From Nitratireductor alexandrii (GTDB taxonomy: Bacteria > Pseudomonadota > Alphaproteobacteria > Rhizobiales > Rhizobiaceae), in contig NZ_RBVY01000001.1 of assembly GCF_004000215.1 (NCBI RefSeq), positions 434,001 through 498,000 on the forward strand: a stretch of 64,000 bases of DNA, given 5' to 3'. The position numbers and the translations under genes are program-made. This document shows positions 35,716-44,425 of this stretch, piece after piece (position 1 is the stretch's first letter; every line of letters starts with the position of its first letter). A model generated the notes under the pieces. It did not search any database. It saw nothing but the letters and a program-made list of their open reading frames with translations, and had not been told where the DNA came from.

Positions 35716-36600
35716 ATGGGAAATTACTGCCTGACCGTAACGTGCGCGACGCGGCGCGGGATTGTTGCGGCGATTTCGGGCTATCTGGCCGACAACGGCT
35801 GCAACATCACCGACAGCGCGCAGTTCGACGATCTTTCCGGCGGCCGCTTTTTCATGCGCGTCAGCTTCGTGTCTGAGGAGGGGCGCGATCTGGCGTCGCT
35901 GCGCGAGGGCTTCGCGCCGCTGGCCGAACGCTTTGCCATGCAGGCCGGCTTCCACGACGAGGCGGCCAGGACCAAGGTGGTGGTCATGGTCTCGCGCTTC
36001 GGCCACTGCCTCAACGACCTGCTCTACCGCTGGCGCATCGGCGCGCTGCCGATCGACATCGTCGCGGTGATCTCCAACCACATGGACTACCAGAAGCTGG
36101 TGGTGAACCACGACATTCCGTTCCACTGCATCCGGGTCGGCAAGGACAACAAGCCCGAGGCCGAGGCCGCGCAGATGCGCATCGTCGAGGAGACCGGCGC
36201 CGAGCTGATCGTGCTAGCGCGCTACATGCAGGTGCTGTCGGACGCCATGTGCCAGGCGATGTCGGGGCGCATCATCAACATCCACCACTCTTTTCTGCCC
36301 TCCTTCAAGGGCGCCAACCCCTACCGCCAGGCCTATGAGCGCGGCGTCAAGCTGATCGGCGCGACCTCGCACTACGTCACCGCCGACCTCGACGAGGGGC
36401 CGATCATCGAGCAGGACACCGTGCGCGTCACCCACGCCCAGTCGCCGGAGGACTACGTCTCGCTCGGCCGCGACGTCGAAAGCCAGGTGCTGGCACGCGC
36501 CATCCACGCCCACATCCACCGCCGCGTCTTTCTCAACGGCGACCGCACCGTCGTCTTCCCCGCTTCGCCCGGCTCCCATGCGTCCGAGCGGATGGGATGA
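35716..36600 (+). CDS. purU: Formyltetrahydrofolate deformylase
   Basis: A 294-residue enzyme that hydrolyses 10-formyl-tetrahydrofolate to formate and tetrahydrofolate. An N-terminal ACT domain (about 3-80; TCATRRGIVAAISGYLADNG) precedes the formyltransferase-like domain with N188 and H190 (IINIHHSFLPSF) and D226 (VTADLDEGPII), the catalytic triad. It follows soxBDAG. Recycling folate loaded with one-carbon units from sarcosine explains the arrangement, which is found in several proteobacteria. The ATG at 35716 is preceded by GAGGACG-type ribosome binding. Confidence 0.95.
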   Translation: MGNYCLTVTCATRRGIVAAISGYLADNGCNITDSAQFDDLSGGRFFMRVSFVSEEGRDLASLREGFAPLAERFAMQAGFHDEAARTKVVVMVSRFGHCLNDLLYRWRIGALPIDIVAVISNHMDYQKLVVNHDIPFHCIRVGKDNKPEAEAAQMRIVEETGAELIVLARYMQVLSDAMCQAMSGRIINIHHSFLPSFKGANPYRQAYERGVKLIGATSHYVTADLDEGPIIEQDTVRVTHAQSPEDYVSLGRDVESQVLARAIHAHIHRRVFLNGDRTVVFPASPGSHASERMG

Positions 36601-36631
36601 AGGCAGTCGCTTAGCCTTCGCCCTTTGTGAT

Positions 36632-36672
36632 GCCGGGCCGGTCAAGGCGCCTTCCGCCCTCGATGGCCCGGC
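36632..36672. repeat. 8-bp inverted repeat after purU
   Basis: GCCGGGCC (36632-36639) and GGCCCGGC (36665-36672) are complementary across 25 bases. There is no U-run, so a terminator is uncertain. It lies in the 283-base gap before the hydantoinase-like gene. Confidence 0.4.
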
Positions 36673-36883
36673 TCACATGGCGCGACCCGCAAGAGACGGA
36701 CCTGAATCGTAACGAGCGACAATCGCCCGTGTCGGCCGTCTCGAGTGTGCCGGCTATGGGGACGGCGCGGTCCTTGGCCGCCCGCCGGCCGGCCGAGTTC
36801 GCAATCCCATATCGCGCGCTTCGGCGAAAACGATTGTCGCGATGGGCAAAGTTTTTTGATCCTTCCTCGGCTTAGGAGGATCC

Positions 36884-38263
36884 ATGAGCGACTACGATCT
36901 GATTATCACCGGACAAGTGGTGGATGCGCAGCGCGTCCGCGAAAACGGCTATGTCGCGATCCGCGGCGGACTGGTGGAGCGCGTCGGCGAGGGCACGCCG
37001 CCGGCGTCGCGCGAGCGCCAAGACTTCGGCGACGCCTACGTCATGCCGGGCGCCATCGACGCCCAGGTCCATTCGCGCTCGCAGCGCGGCCAGGAGGACT
37101 TCGTCTGGTCGACGCGCGCGGCAGCGGCCGGCGGGGTGACGACGATCGTCGACATGCCTTATGACGACGGCGTCCTGATCTGCACCGGCGAGCGGCTGGC
37201 GACCAAGGCGCGCGAGGCGGGTGAGCAGGCGCGTGTCGACTTCGCGCTCTACGGCACGGTGCATCCCGAGGACGGCCCTCGCCACATCGCCGAGATGGTC
37301 GAGGCCGGCGCAGCCGCCTTCAAGTTCTCCACCTTCGGCACCCATCCGCAGCGTTTTCCGCGCATTCCGCCCCACATGCTGCAGGCCTGCTTTGCCGAGA
37401 TCGCCCGGCACGGGCTGGCCGCCGGCGCCCACAACGAGAACGACGAGGTGGTGCGCGCCGCCGAGGCGGCGGTTCGGGCCGCCGGCATCACCGACCATCG
37501 TGCGCACGGCCTGGCACGCCCGGCGCTGGCCGAGGCGCTTGCGACCGCCGAGGTCTACGAGATCGGCGCGGCGACGGGCTGTGCGGCGCATATCGTCCAC
37601 TGTTCGATCGGCCGCGGCTACGAACTGTGCCAGGACCATCGCGCGCGTGGCCACGATGCCACCATCGAGGCCTGTATCCATTATCTCGTGCTTGACGAGG
37701 AAGAGGATGTCGCCCGGCTTGGCGGCAAGGCCAAGATCAACCCGCCGGTTCGCGCGCGGGCCGAGGTCGAGGCGTTGTGGCGCCACCTGGCGGCCGGCCA
37801 CGTCACCGTGGTGTCGACCGACCATGTGAGCTGGTCGGAGGACCGCAAGAGCGATCCGGTCATGCTCGACAACGCCTCCGGTGTGCCGGGCCTGGAGGTG
37901 CTTTACACGCTGCTTCTCGACGGCCTGACGAAGCGCGGTTTGAGCCCGGTCTGGGCGGCGCGGCTCTTGGCCGCCAATCCGGCGCGGCTGTTCCGCATCG
38001 GCCACCGCAAGGGTGCGCTCGAGCCCGGCCGCGACGCCGACATCGTCGTCATGGCGCGCGATCCGCGACGCTACGACGCCGCCGCCAGCGGCCACAACGT
38101 CGTCGGCTGGAGCCCCTATCAGGGCATGGCGCTCGACTACAGGCCGGTCGCTACCTTCCAGCGCGGCGAAATGGTTTTCGACGGTACGCGTGTTCTGGCC
38201 GAGCCGGGCGCGGGCCGTTTCGTCACGCCGGCGCGGGCGCTTGCGGAGAATGGCGGGCAATGA
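36884..38263 (+). CDS. Hydantoinase/allantoinase-like amidohydrolase, QxH variant
   Basis: A 459-residue TIM-barrel amidohydrolase of the dihydropyrimidinase/allantoinase/hydantoinase family, expected to open a cyclic diamide ring. The carbamylated Lys candidate is in AAFKFST, the His ligands are in AAGAHNEND and AHIVHCS, and the last Asp is in VVSTDHVSW. The first HxH of the family is IDAQVHSRSQ here, so Gln replaces the first His. It overlaps the M20 carbamoylase start by four bases. In the order hydantoinase, carbamoylase, DUF917, urocanase-like it would convert a hydantoin-propionate to an N-carbamoyl amino acid. Allantoin is an alternative substrate, but no other purine-degradation genes are nearby. 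Confidence 0.82.
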   Translation: MSDYDLIITGQVVDAQRVRENGYVAIRGGLVERVGEGTPPASRERQDFGDAYVMPGAIDAQVHSRSQRGQEDFVWSTRAAAAGGVTTIVDMPYDDGVLICTGERLATKAREAGEQARVDFALYGTVHPEDGPRHIAEMVEAGAAAFKFSTFGTHPQRFPRIPPHMLQACFAEIARHGLAAGAHNENDEVVRAAEAAVRAAGITDHRAHGLARPALAEALATAEVYEIGAATGCAAHIVHCSIGRGYELCQDHRARGHDATIEACIHYLVLDEEEDVARLGGKAKINPPVRARAEVEALWRHLAAGHVTVVSTDHVSWSEDRKSDPVMLDNASGVPGLEVLYTLLLDGLTKRGLSPVWAARLLAANPARLFRIGHRKGALEPGRDADIVVMARDPRRYDAAASGHNVVGWSPYQGMALDYRPVATFQRGEMVFDGTRVLAEPGAGRFVTPARALAENGGQ

Positions 38264-39555
38264 CGGCGCGACGCACGAACCTGCCGGTCGACGGCGGCCG
38301 CCTGTGGGCCGATCTGATGGCGCTCGGCACCATCACCGAGCCGGACAAGCCCTATACCCGGCGTTCCTTCTCGCCGCTGTTCCTCGAAGGGCGCGACTGG
38401 CTGGCCAAGCGCTTCGCCGCGGCCGGCCTGTCGGTGCGCATCGACACTGGCGGTAACTTGATCGGTCGTATGGAAGGCGCGCGCGCCGATGCCGGCACGA
38501 TCATGATCGGCTCGCATTCCGACACGGTCCCGGCCGGCGGCCGCTTCGACGGCGTGGCCGGCGTGATCGTGGCGCTCGAGATCGCCCGCTCGTTGCGCGA
38601 GGCCGGCCGGCAGCTCGATTGCGCGATCGAGATCGTCGACTTCCTGGCCGAGGAGCCGAGCGAATTCGGCCTGTCCTGCGTCGGCAGTCGCGCCCTGACC
38701 GGCCGGCTGACGGACGAGCAACTCGGTTACCGCGACCCGACTGGCGAGCGCCTCGATCAGGCGATCGGCCGCGTCGGCGGCGATCCGGCCCGGCTCGCCG
38801 CCGCGCGGCGCGACGACATTGTCGGCTTTTTCGAGCTGCATATCGAGCAGGGCATCGTGCTGGAGCAGCAGGGCATCGACCTGGGCATCGTCACCGCGAT
38901 CGCCGGCATCGCCCGCGTCGAGATCGTGTTCGACGGCCGTGCCGACCATGCCGGCACCACACCGATGGACCTGCGCCGCGATGCCGGACTGGCCGCGGCG
39001 ATCACATCGGCCTTCGTCGCCTCGACGGCACGCGAGGCCGCCGCCGGCGGCAACGGTCATTTTGTTGCCACCACCGGCGTATTCGAGCAGTTTCCGAACG
39101 CGGCCAATGTCGTGCCAGGCAAGGCGCGTCTCGTCGTCGACATCCGCGCCGAGGACCATGCCGTCACCGAGCGTTTCCTGGCCGCGCTCGATGCGCGCAG
39201 CGGTGAGATCGCCGCCGAGTGCCGCGTCGAGCGCGCCCGCTTCGCGCTTTTGTCTGACACCGATCCGGCCCCCTGCGACACCGCGCTGCAGGCGCTCTTG
39301 TCGCAAAGTGCCGACGCACTCGGCTATTCGTCCCTGCCGATGGCGTCGGGCGCCGGCCACGACGCGGCCTTCATGTCGCATATCGCGCCGAGCGCCATGG
39401 TGTTCGTCCCGTGCCGCGACGGGCGCAGCCACGCGCCGGAGGAATGGGCCGAACCGGATGCGATCGCCGCCGGCGCGGCGGTCATTCACGACGCGGTGCT
39501 GCGTCTGGACGAAAGACACAACAAGACCGAATCCGAAGGGAGCGACGCCAGATGA
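38260..39555 (+). CDS. M20-family N-carbamoyl-amino-acid amidohydrolase (HyuC/AllC type)
   Basis: A 431-residue zinc-dependent enzyme of the allantoate/N-carbamoyl amino-acid/ureidopropionate hydrolase branch. Metal ligands are visible in GSHSDTVPAGGRFDGV, EEPSEFG, ELHIEQG and the dimer region DHAGTTPMDLRRD, with the last His in SHAPEEWAE. It is translated from an ATG inside the hydantoinase stop, and its own stop overlaps the DUF917 start. Coupled with the hydantoinase it should release CO2, ammonia and a free amino acid, for example glutamate from N-carbamoyl-glutamate. Confidence 0.88.
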   Translation: MTARRTNLPVDGGRLWADLMALGTITEPDKPYTRRSFSPLFLEGRDWLAKRFAAAGLSVRIDTGGNLIGRMEGARADAGTIMIGSHSDTVPAGGRFDGVAGVIVALEIARSLREAGRQLDCAIEIVDFLAEEPSEFGLSCVGSRALTGRLTDEQLGYRDPTGERLDQAIGRVGGDPARLAAARRDDIVGFFELHIEQGIVLEQQGIDLGIVTAIAGIARVEIVFDGRADHAGTTPMDLRRDAGLAAAITSAFVASTAREAAAGGNGHFVATTGVFEQFPNAANVVPGKARLVVDIRAEDHAVTERFLAALDARSGEIAAECRVERARFALLSDTDPAPCDTALQALLSQSADALGYSSLPMASGAGHDAAFMSHIAPSAMVFVPCRDGRSHAPEEWAEPDAIAAGAAVIHDAVLRLDERHNKTESEGSDAR

Positions 39556-40640
39556 CACGAATTCTGAGGGCCCACGATATCGAGGCCGCCGTCAAGGGCG
39601 GCGCGGTCTATGCCGCCGGCGGCGGCGGCTGGGCCGACCACGGACGTATGCTGGGAACGGCCGCCGTCAATGCCGGCGAGCCGGAACTGGTATCGATGGA
39701 CGATGTCCCCGACGAGGCTTGGATTGCCACCGCCGCCGCGATCGGCGCGCCGGCCGGCACGACGGAATGGCAGATGCTGGGTGTCGATTACGTCAAGGCG
39801 GTCCGGCTGGTTGAAGAAGAGCTCGGTGCGCCGATCTATGGTCTCATCATCGGCCAGAACGGCAAGTCGAGCACGCTCAACGCCTGGCTGCCCTCGGCGA
39901 TCCTCGGCACCAAGGTGATCGACGCCGTCGGCGATATCCGCGCCCATCCGACCGGCGACATGGGCTCGATCGGTCTGGCCAATTCGCCCGAGCCGATGAT
40001 CCAGTCGGCGGTGGGCGGCAACCGGTCCAAGAACGCCTATATCGAACTCGTGGTGCGCGGCGCGACCGCCAAGGTGTCGCCGATCCTGCGCACCGCCTCC
40101 GACATGTCGGGCGGTTTCATCGCCTCGTGCCGCAACCCGGTGCCGGCGGCCTATGTGCGCGAGCACGCCGCGCTTGGCGGCATTTCCATGGCGCTGGCGC
40201 TGGGCGAGGCGATCATCGCGGCCGAGCCGCGTGGCGGCACGGCGGTGATCGACGCCATCTGCAAGCAGACCAAGGGCGAGATCATCGGCCAGGGCAAGGT
40301 CGTTGCCAAGGACGTCGTCTACACCAACGAGGCCTTCGATGTCGGCACGATCCAGGTCGGCAGCGGCAAGGGCGCCTGCGTGCTGCACGTCATGAACGAA
40401 TACATGGCCGTCGACGATGGCGAGGCAAAGCGCATCGCCGGCTATCCCGACGTCATCACCACGTTGAATACGGACGGCGTGCCGATGAGCGTCGGCGAGG
40501 TCGTCGAGGGCATGGAGCTTCTGGTGCTGCGTGTGCCCAAGACGGTGATCCCGCTGTCCTCCAGCGTCACCGACCCGGCGGTCTATCCGTCCGTCGAGGC
40601 GACGCTCGGCATCAATCTCACAGACTACGCGCTCGGCTAG
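39552..40640 (+). CDS. DUF917 / S-methyl-thiohydantoin desulfurase-type protein
   Basis: A 362-residue protein of the DUF917 family, recognised from its N-terminus RILRAHDIEAAVKGGAVYAAGG, IYGLIIGQNGKSST, and VIPLSSSVTDPAVYPSVE. From memory, Pfam has renamed this family after an S-methyl-thiohydantoin desulfurase activity, which links it to thio-imidazole breakdown. In this operon it sits between the carbamoylase and the urocanase-like gene, exactly where a desulfurase of a (methyl)thiohydantoin-propionate would be needed. The specific activity here is inferred from that context; the family as a whole is otherwise little known. Confidence 0.75.
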   Translation: MTRILRAHDIEAAVKGGAVYAAGGGGWADHGRMLGTAAVNAGEPELVSMDDVPDEAWIATAAAIGAPAGTTEWQMLGVDYVKAVRLVEEELGAPIYGLIIGQNGKSSTLNAWLPSAILGTKVIDAVGDIRAHPTGDMGSIGLANSPEPMIQSAVGGNRSKNAYIELVVRGATAKVSPILRTASDMSGGFIASCRNPVPAAYVREHAALGGISMALALGEAIIAAEPRGGTAVIDAICKQTKGEIIGQGKVVAKDVVYTNEAFDVGTIQVGSGKGACVLHVMNEYMAVDDGEAKRIAGYPDVITTLNTDGVPMSVGEVVEGMELLVLRVPKTVIPLSSSVTDPAVYPSVEATLGINLTDYALG

Positions 40641-40650
40641 GGAGACCGTC

Positions 40651-42321
40651 ATGCATCGAGACTTTACCGTGACGAGCGGCGCGACGCTGCGTTGCAAGGG
40701 CTGGCGCCAGGAAGGGCTGCTGCGCCTTTTGGAAAACGTGCTTGCCGTTGGCGAGGACCCCGACAATCTGATCGTCTATGCCGCGCTCGGCCGTGCCGCG
40801 CGCGACTGGCCCTCGCACGACAGGATCGTCGAGACGCTGAAGACGATGGAGGATGGCGAGACGCTGATCGTCCAGTCTGGCAAGCCGATCGGCGTGGTCC
40901 GCACCCACCCCAAGGCCCCCGTCGTGCTGATGGCCAATTGCAACATGGTCGGTCAGTGGGCGAAGGCGGAGAATTTCTATCGCTGGCAGGACGAGAACCT
41001 GATCTGCTGGGGCGGGCTGACGGCCGGAGACTGGCAATATATCGGCTCGCAGGGTGTCATTCAGGGCACTTACGAGATCTTCATGCGTATCGCCGAGCAG
41101 AATTTCGGCGACGATCTCGCCGGACGTTTCGTGCTCACCGCTGGGCTCGGCGGCATGGGCGGCGCGCAGCCGCTCGCCGGTGTGATGGCCAAGGCCGCGA
41201 TCCTGTGCGTGGAGATCGATCCCAAACGCATCGAAAAGCGCATCGAGGTCGGGTATCTCGACAAGCGGGCCGAAACGCTCGACGAGGCGCTGGCGCTGAT
41301 CGAAGAAGCCCGTGCCAACAAGGAACCCCTGTCGGTCGGCCTGTGCGCCAACGCCGCCGACGTCTTCGAGCAGATCCGCCAGCGCGGCATTGTGCCCGAC
41401 GTCGTCACCGACCAGACCTCCGCCCACGACCTGATCTACGGTTATGTACCGGCGGATTACGATCTGGAGACGGTGCGTCGCATGCGCCGCGAGGCGCCCG
41501 ACGAATTGATGGCCGCATCGACTCGCTCGATCGTGCGCCATGTCGGCGCGATGCTGGCCTTCCAGAAGGCCGGTGCGGTGGTGTTCGACAACGGCAATCT
41601 GATCCGCACCCAGGCCAAGGAAGGCGGCGTCGACAACGCGTTCGACATCCCGATCTTCACCGAGGCCTTCCTGCGGCCGCTGTTTGCCCGCGCCATCGGA
41701 CCGTTCCGCTGGATCGCCCTGTCGAACGATCCCGACGACATTCGCAAGATCGACGACTGGCTGCTGGACGAATTCAAGGACGATGCCGGCGTCACCCGCT
41801 GGATCAAGCTGGCGCGCAAGCACGTGCCGGTCGAGGGCATGCCGGCGCGCATCGCCTGGCTCGGCCACGGCGCGCGCACCAAGCTCGGCCTTGCGGTCAA
41901 CCGCATGGTGCGCGAGGGCGTGCTGGCTGGGCCGGTCGCGTTCACCCGCGACCATCTCGACGCCGGCGCCATGGCGCATCCCAACATCATGACCGAGAAC
42001 ATGCGCGACGGCTCCGATGCGATCGCCGACTGGCCGCTGCTCAACGCGCTCGTCAACTGCGCTTCGCAGGCCGATCTGGTCGCGATCCATTCCGGCGGTG
42101 GCGGCTATTCGGGCTATATGACAAGCTCGGGCGTGACCCTGGTCGCCGACGGCTCGGCCGAAGCGGACGAAAGGCTGGAGATGACCCTGACCAACGACAC
42201 CACCACGGGCGTCATGCGTTATGCCGATGCGGGCTACGAGGAGTCCTTCGACGAGATCGAGCGCAAGGAGATCCGGCATTTCCGGCTCGACACGACCGGC
42301 AAGGGCGGAGCCGGGGCATGA
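40651..42321 (+). CDS. Divergent urocanate-hydratase-family protein
   Basis: A 556-residue enzyme of the urocanase family (NAD+-dependent hydration and rearrangement of an imidazole acrylate). Family features kept include AALGRAARDW (the active Tyr just before), TAGLGGMGGAQPLAGVMAKAA, DQTSAHD, DHLDAG and DGSDAIADWPLLNALVN. Classical HutU has HHGGGVGMGFSQHSG near the end, but here it reads HSGGGGYSGYMTSSG, and the AHD following segment and the NMVGQWAKAENF segment also differ. These changes around the substrate pocket imply a modified substrate such as thiourocanate, S-methyl-thiourocanate or N-methyl-urocanate. No HutH, HutI or HutG genes are present in the window. Its stop overlaps the UbiD start. 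Confidence 0.85.
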   Translation: MHRDFTVTSGATLRCKGWRQEGLLRLLENVLAVGEDPDNLIVYAALGRAARDWPSHDRIVETLKTMEDGETLIVQSGKPIGVVRTHPKAPVVLMANCNMVGQWAKAENFYRWQDENLICWGGLTAGDWQYIGSQGVIQGTYEIFMRIAEQNFGDDLAGRFVLTAGLGGMGGAQPLAGVMAKAAILCVEIDPKRIEKRIEVGYLDKRAETLDEALALIEEARANKEPLSVGLCANAADVFEQIRQRGIVPDVVTDQTSAHDLIYGYVPADYDLETVRRMRREAPDELMAASTRSIVRHVGAMLAFQKAGAVVFDNGNLIRTQAKEGGVDNAFDIPIFTEAFLRPLFARAIGPFRWIALSNDPDDIRKIDDWLLDEFKDDAGVTRWIKLARKHVPVEGMPARIAWLGHGARTKLGLAVNRMVREGVLAGPVAFTRDHLDAGAMAHPNIMTENMRDGSDAIADWPLLNALVNCASQADLVAIHSGGGGYSGYMTSSGVTLVADGSAEADERLEMTLTNDTTTGVMRYADAGYEESFDEIERKEIRHFRLDTTGKGGAGA

Positions 42322-43682
42322 GCATCGACCAGAGCATGCGCGGCTTCCTGGCCGTGCTTGAAGAGAGCGGCGATCTGCACCGGATCGCCCGTCCGGTCGA
42401 TCCGCGCTTCGAGCTGGCCTCGGTCCTGTCCTTGCGCGACGACGGCGACGCACAGCTTTTCGAGAGCGTGCAGGCTCACGCCATGCCGGTGGTCGGCAAT
42501 CTCTATAATCGCCGCGCCCGTTTCGCCCGCGCGCTGAATATCGCCGAAGCCGACCTCGACGCGCATTGCTTGGCGGCGCTGCGCCAGCCGGTCAAGCCGG
42601 TCGTGGTCGAAGACGGGCCGGTGCAGGAGGTCGTCCACCAGGCGCCCTTCGACATCGGCGAACTCATGCCGGTGCCGCATTGGTTCGAGAAGGAGGGCGC
42701 GCCCTATATCACCGCCGGGGTGATCGTGGCCAAGGACCCCGAAACCGGCCGCCGCAACGTCTCCATCGCGCGCTTCCGGCTCGAAGGCGGGGTGCGCATG
42801 ATGGCGGGCATTGCCAAGAACCACCATCTCGCGCAAATGGCCGAAAAGGCCCGCCATCTCGGACGCGATCTAGAGATCGCCGTTGCGATCGGCAATCATG
42901 CCGCCGTCCTGCTCGGCTCGCAGCTCTATCTCGAACTCGGCGATGACGAATTCGACAATGCCGGTGCGCTGCTCGGCGCGCCGATCGAACTCGTCAAGTG
43001 CAAGACGGTCGATCTCGAGGTGCCGGCCCATGCGGAAATCGTCATCGAGGGCCGGCTCAAGCCCGACGACCTGATCGAGGAAGGTGCGGTTTCCGAATTC
43101 CCCGGCTTCTATGTTTATTACGGCCCCGGAATTGGCGTCGAGGCGAGCTGCGTGACGCACCGCAAGGATGCGATCTATCAGGCAATCCTGCCCGGCTATG
43201 CGCGCGAGCACTGCCTGATCGGTGCGGTGTCGATCGGCGCGACGCTGACGCGCGATCTCAAGCGCGCCATTCCGGCCGTCCGCCGCGTCTTCGTCACCGA
43301 AGGCGGCATGGGCCGCCTGCACGCCGTCATCACCATGCACAAGCCGCGCCTCGGCGAGGGCAAGCGCGCGGTGATGCTGGCGATGGGCTCGGTCAACCTC
43401 TTGAAATTGGTCATCGTCGTCGACGACGACGTCGATCCCGAAGACTGGCGCCAGGTCGAATGGTCGCTGGCGGCCCGGTTCCGGGCGCATGAGGATTTGG
43501 TCGTGCTGCCGGGCGTCAAGGCGGACCGCTGCGATCCGGTGCACGAGGATCTGGTGGTCACCAAGATCGGCATGATCGCCACCACCCGTCCGGGCGACGG
43601 CGAGCCGGGCGGCCGCTCGGAATTCGTGCGTCCGCCCGAAGAGATTTATGAAAAGGTGCGCCGCGACCTCGTGTCCTACTAG
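42318..43682 (+). CDS. UbiD-family prenyl-FMN-dependent decarboxylase
   Basis: A 454-residue enzyme of the UbiD family, which (de)carboxylates aromatic, heteroaromatic or cinnamic-type acids using prenylated FMN. Family segments include NVSIARFRLEGGVRMMAGI, AEIVIEGRLKPDD, and SEFPGFYVYYGP (catalytic Glu region). It begins with an ATG inside the urocanase-like stop and is followed by its UbiX partner. Family members decarboxylate phenols, pyrrole-2-carboxylate, furandicarboxylate or acrylates; nothing in the sequence identifies the ring. Since ubiquinone genes are absent here and the gene is in a catabolic operon, a degradative substrate is most likely. Confidence 0.85.
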   Translation: MSIDQSMRGFLAVLEESGDLHRIARPVDPRFELASVLSLRDDGDAQLFESVQAHAMPVVGNLYNRRARFARALNIAEADLDAHCLAALRQPVKPVVVEDGPVQEVVHQAPFDIGELMPVPHWFEKEGAPYITAGVIVAKDPETGRRNVSIARFRLEGGVRMMAGIAKNHHLAQMAEKARHLGRDLEIAVAIGNHAAVLLGSQLYLELGDDEFDNAGALLGAPIELVKCKTVDLEVPAHAEIVIEGRLKPDDLIEEGAVSEFPGFYVYYGPGIGVEASCVTHRKDAIYQAILPGYAREHCLIGAVSIGATLTRDLKRAIPAVRRVFVTEGGMGRLHAVITMHKPRLGEGKRAVMLAMGSVNLLKLVIVVDDDVDPEDWRQVEWSLAARFRAHEDLVVLPGVKADRCDPVHEDLVVTKIGMIATTRPGDGEPGGRSEFVRPPEEIYEKVRRDLVSY

Positions 43683-43714
43683 GACCGGGGTCGTCCGACG
43701 CCTTGCGAGGGCAT

Positions 43715-44275
43715 ATGACCAAACGCTTCATTGTCGCGATCACCGGAGCCTCGGGCCATGTCTATGGCATCCGGCTGCTTGAGGTCTTGCGCGCGCTCGG
43801 CTGCGAGACACATCTGGTGATGTCGCGCTCTGCCGTCGTCGCGCTGGCCCACGAAACCGATTTGAAGCAGGCCCATATCCACGCGCTGGCCGATCACGTG
43901 CACTCCAACGACGACGTCGCCGCCTCCATATCCAGCGGTTCGTTTCGCGTCGACGGCATGTTCATCGCGCCGTGCTCGGCCAAGACATTGGGCGAGATCG
44001 CGTCCGGGGCCTGCGGCACGCTGGTCTCGCGCGCTGCCGATGTGAGCCTGAAGGAACGGCGGCGGCTGGTGCTTCTGTTTCGCGAGACCCCGTTGCATCT
44101 GGGCCATTGCCGCAACATGGTCTCGGTAACGGAAATGGGCGCGATCGTCATGCCGCCGGTGCCCGCCTTCTATCCCCGTCCCGACACGGTCGAGGAAATG
44201 GTCGATCACACGGTCGGCCGGGTACTCGACCTGGTCGATATCGATGCTGGAATCGTCAAACGTTGGAAAAGCTAG
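43715..44275 (+). CDS. ubiX: UbiX-type flavin prenyltransferase
   Basis: A 186-residue enzyme making prenyl-FMN for the UbiD-family neighbour. It has ITGASGHVYGIRLLE (FMN/phosphate loop), APCSAKTLGEIASG, and RETPLHLGHCRNMV, the standard UbiX motifs. I take the ATG at 43715 (GAGG just upstream) rather than the TTG at 43703. It is 32 bases after the decarboxylase gene. About 150 bases separate it from the TRAP binding-protein gene, which may carry a separate promoter. Confidence 0.9.
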   Translation: MTKRFIVAITGASGHVYGIRLLEVLRALGCETHLVMSRSAVVALAHETDLKQAHIHALADHVHSNDDVAASISSGSFRVDGMFIAPCSAKTLGEIASGACGTLVSRAADVSLKERRRLVLLFRETPLHLGHCRNMVSVTEMGAIVMPPVPAFYPRPDTVEEMVDHTVGRVLDLVDIDAGIVKRWKS

Positions 44276-44425
44276 GCCGCAAACCGCTCGAGCTTCGTCT
44301 TTCGTGATTGTCCAGTTTCGCAAAACCTATTTCAGCGCGGGTGCCCGCACACACGATAATTTTCGCCGTCATACGAACATAGCCGTGTTCCTGGTCGCCA
44401 GGCGCGAGCTCGAAAGGGAGAGACG

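Noticed and set aside
42318-44275. UbiD/UbiX as ubiquinone biosynthesis genes
   Set aside because: They sit inside a catabolic operon with a TRAP importer and CoA enzymes; no other ubiquinone gene is present, so a degradative UbiD is more likely.
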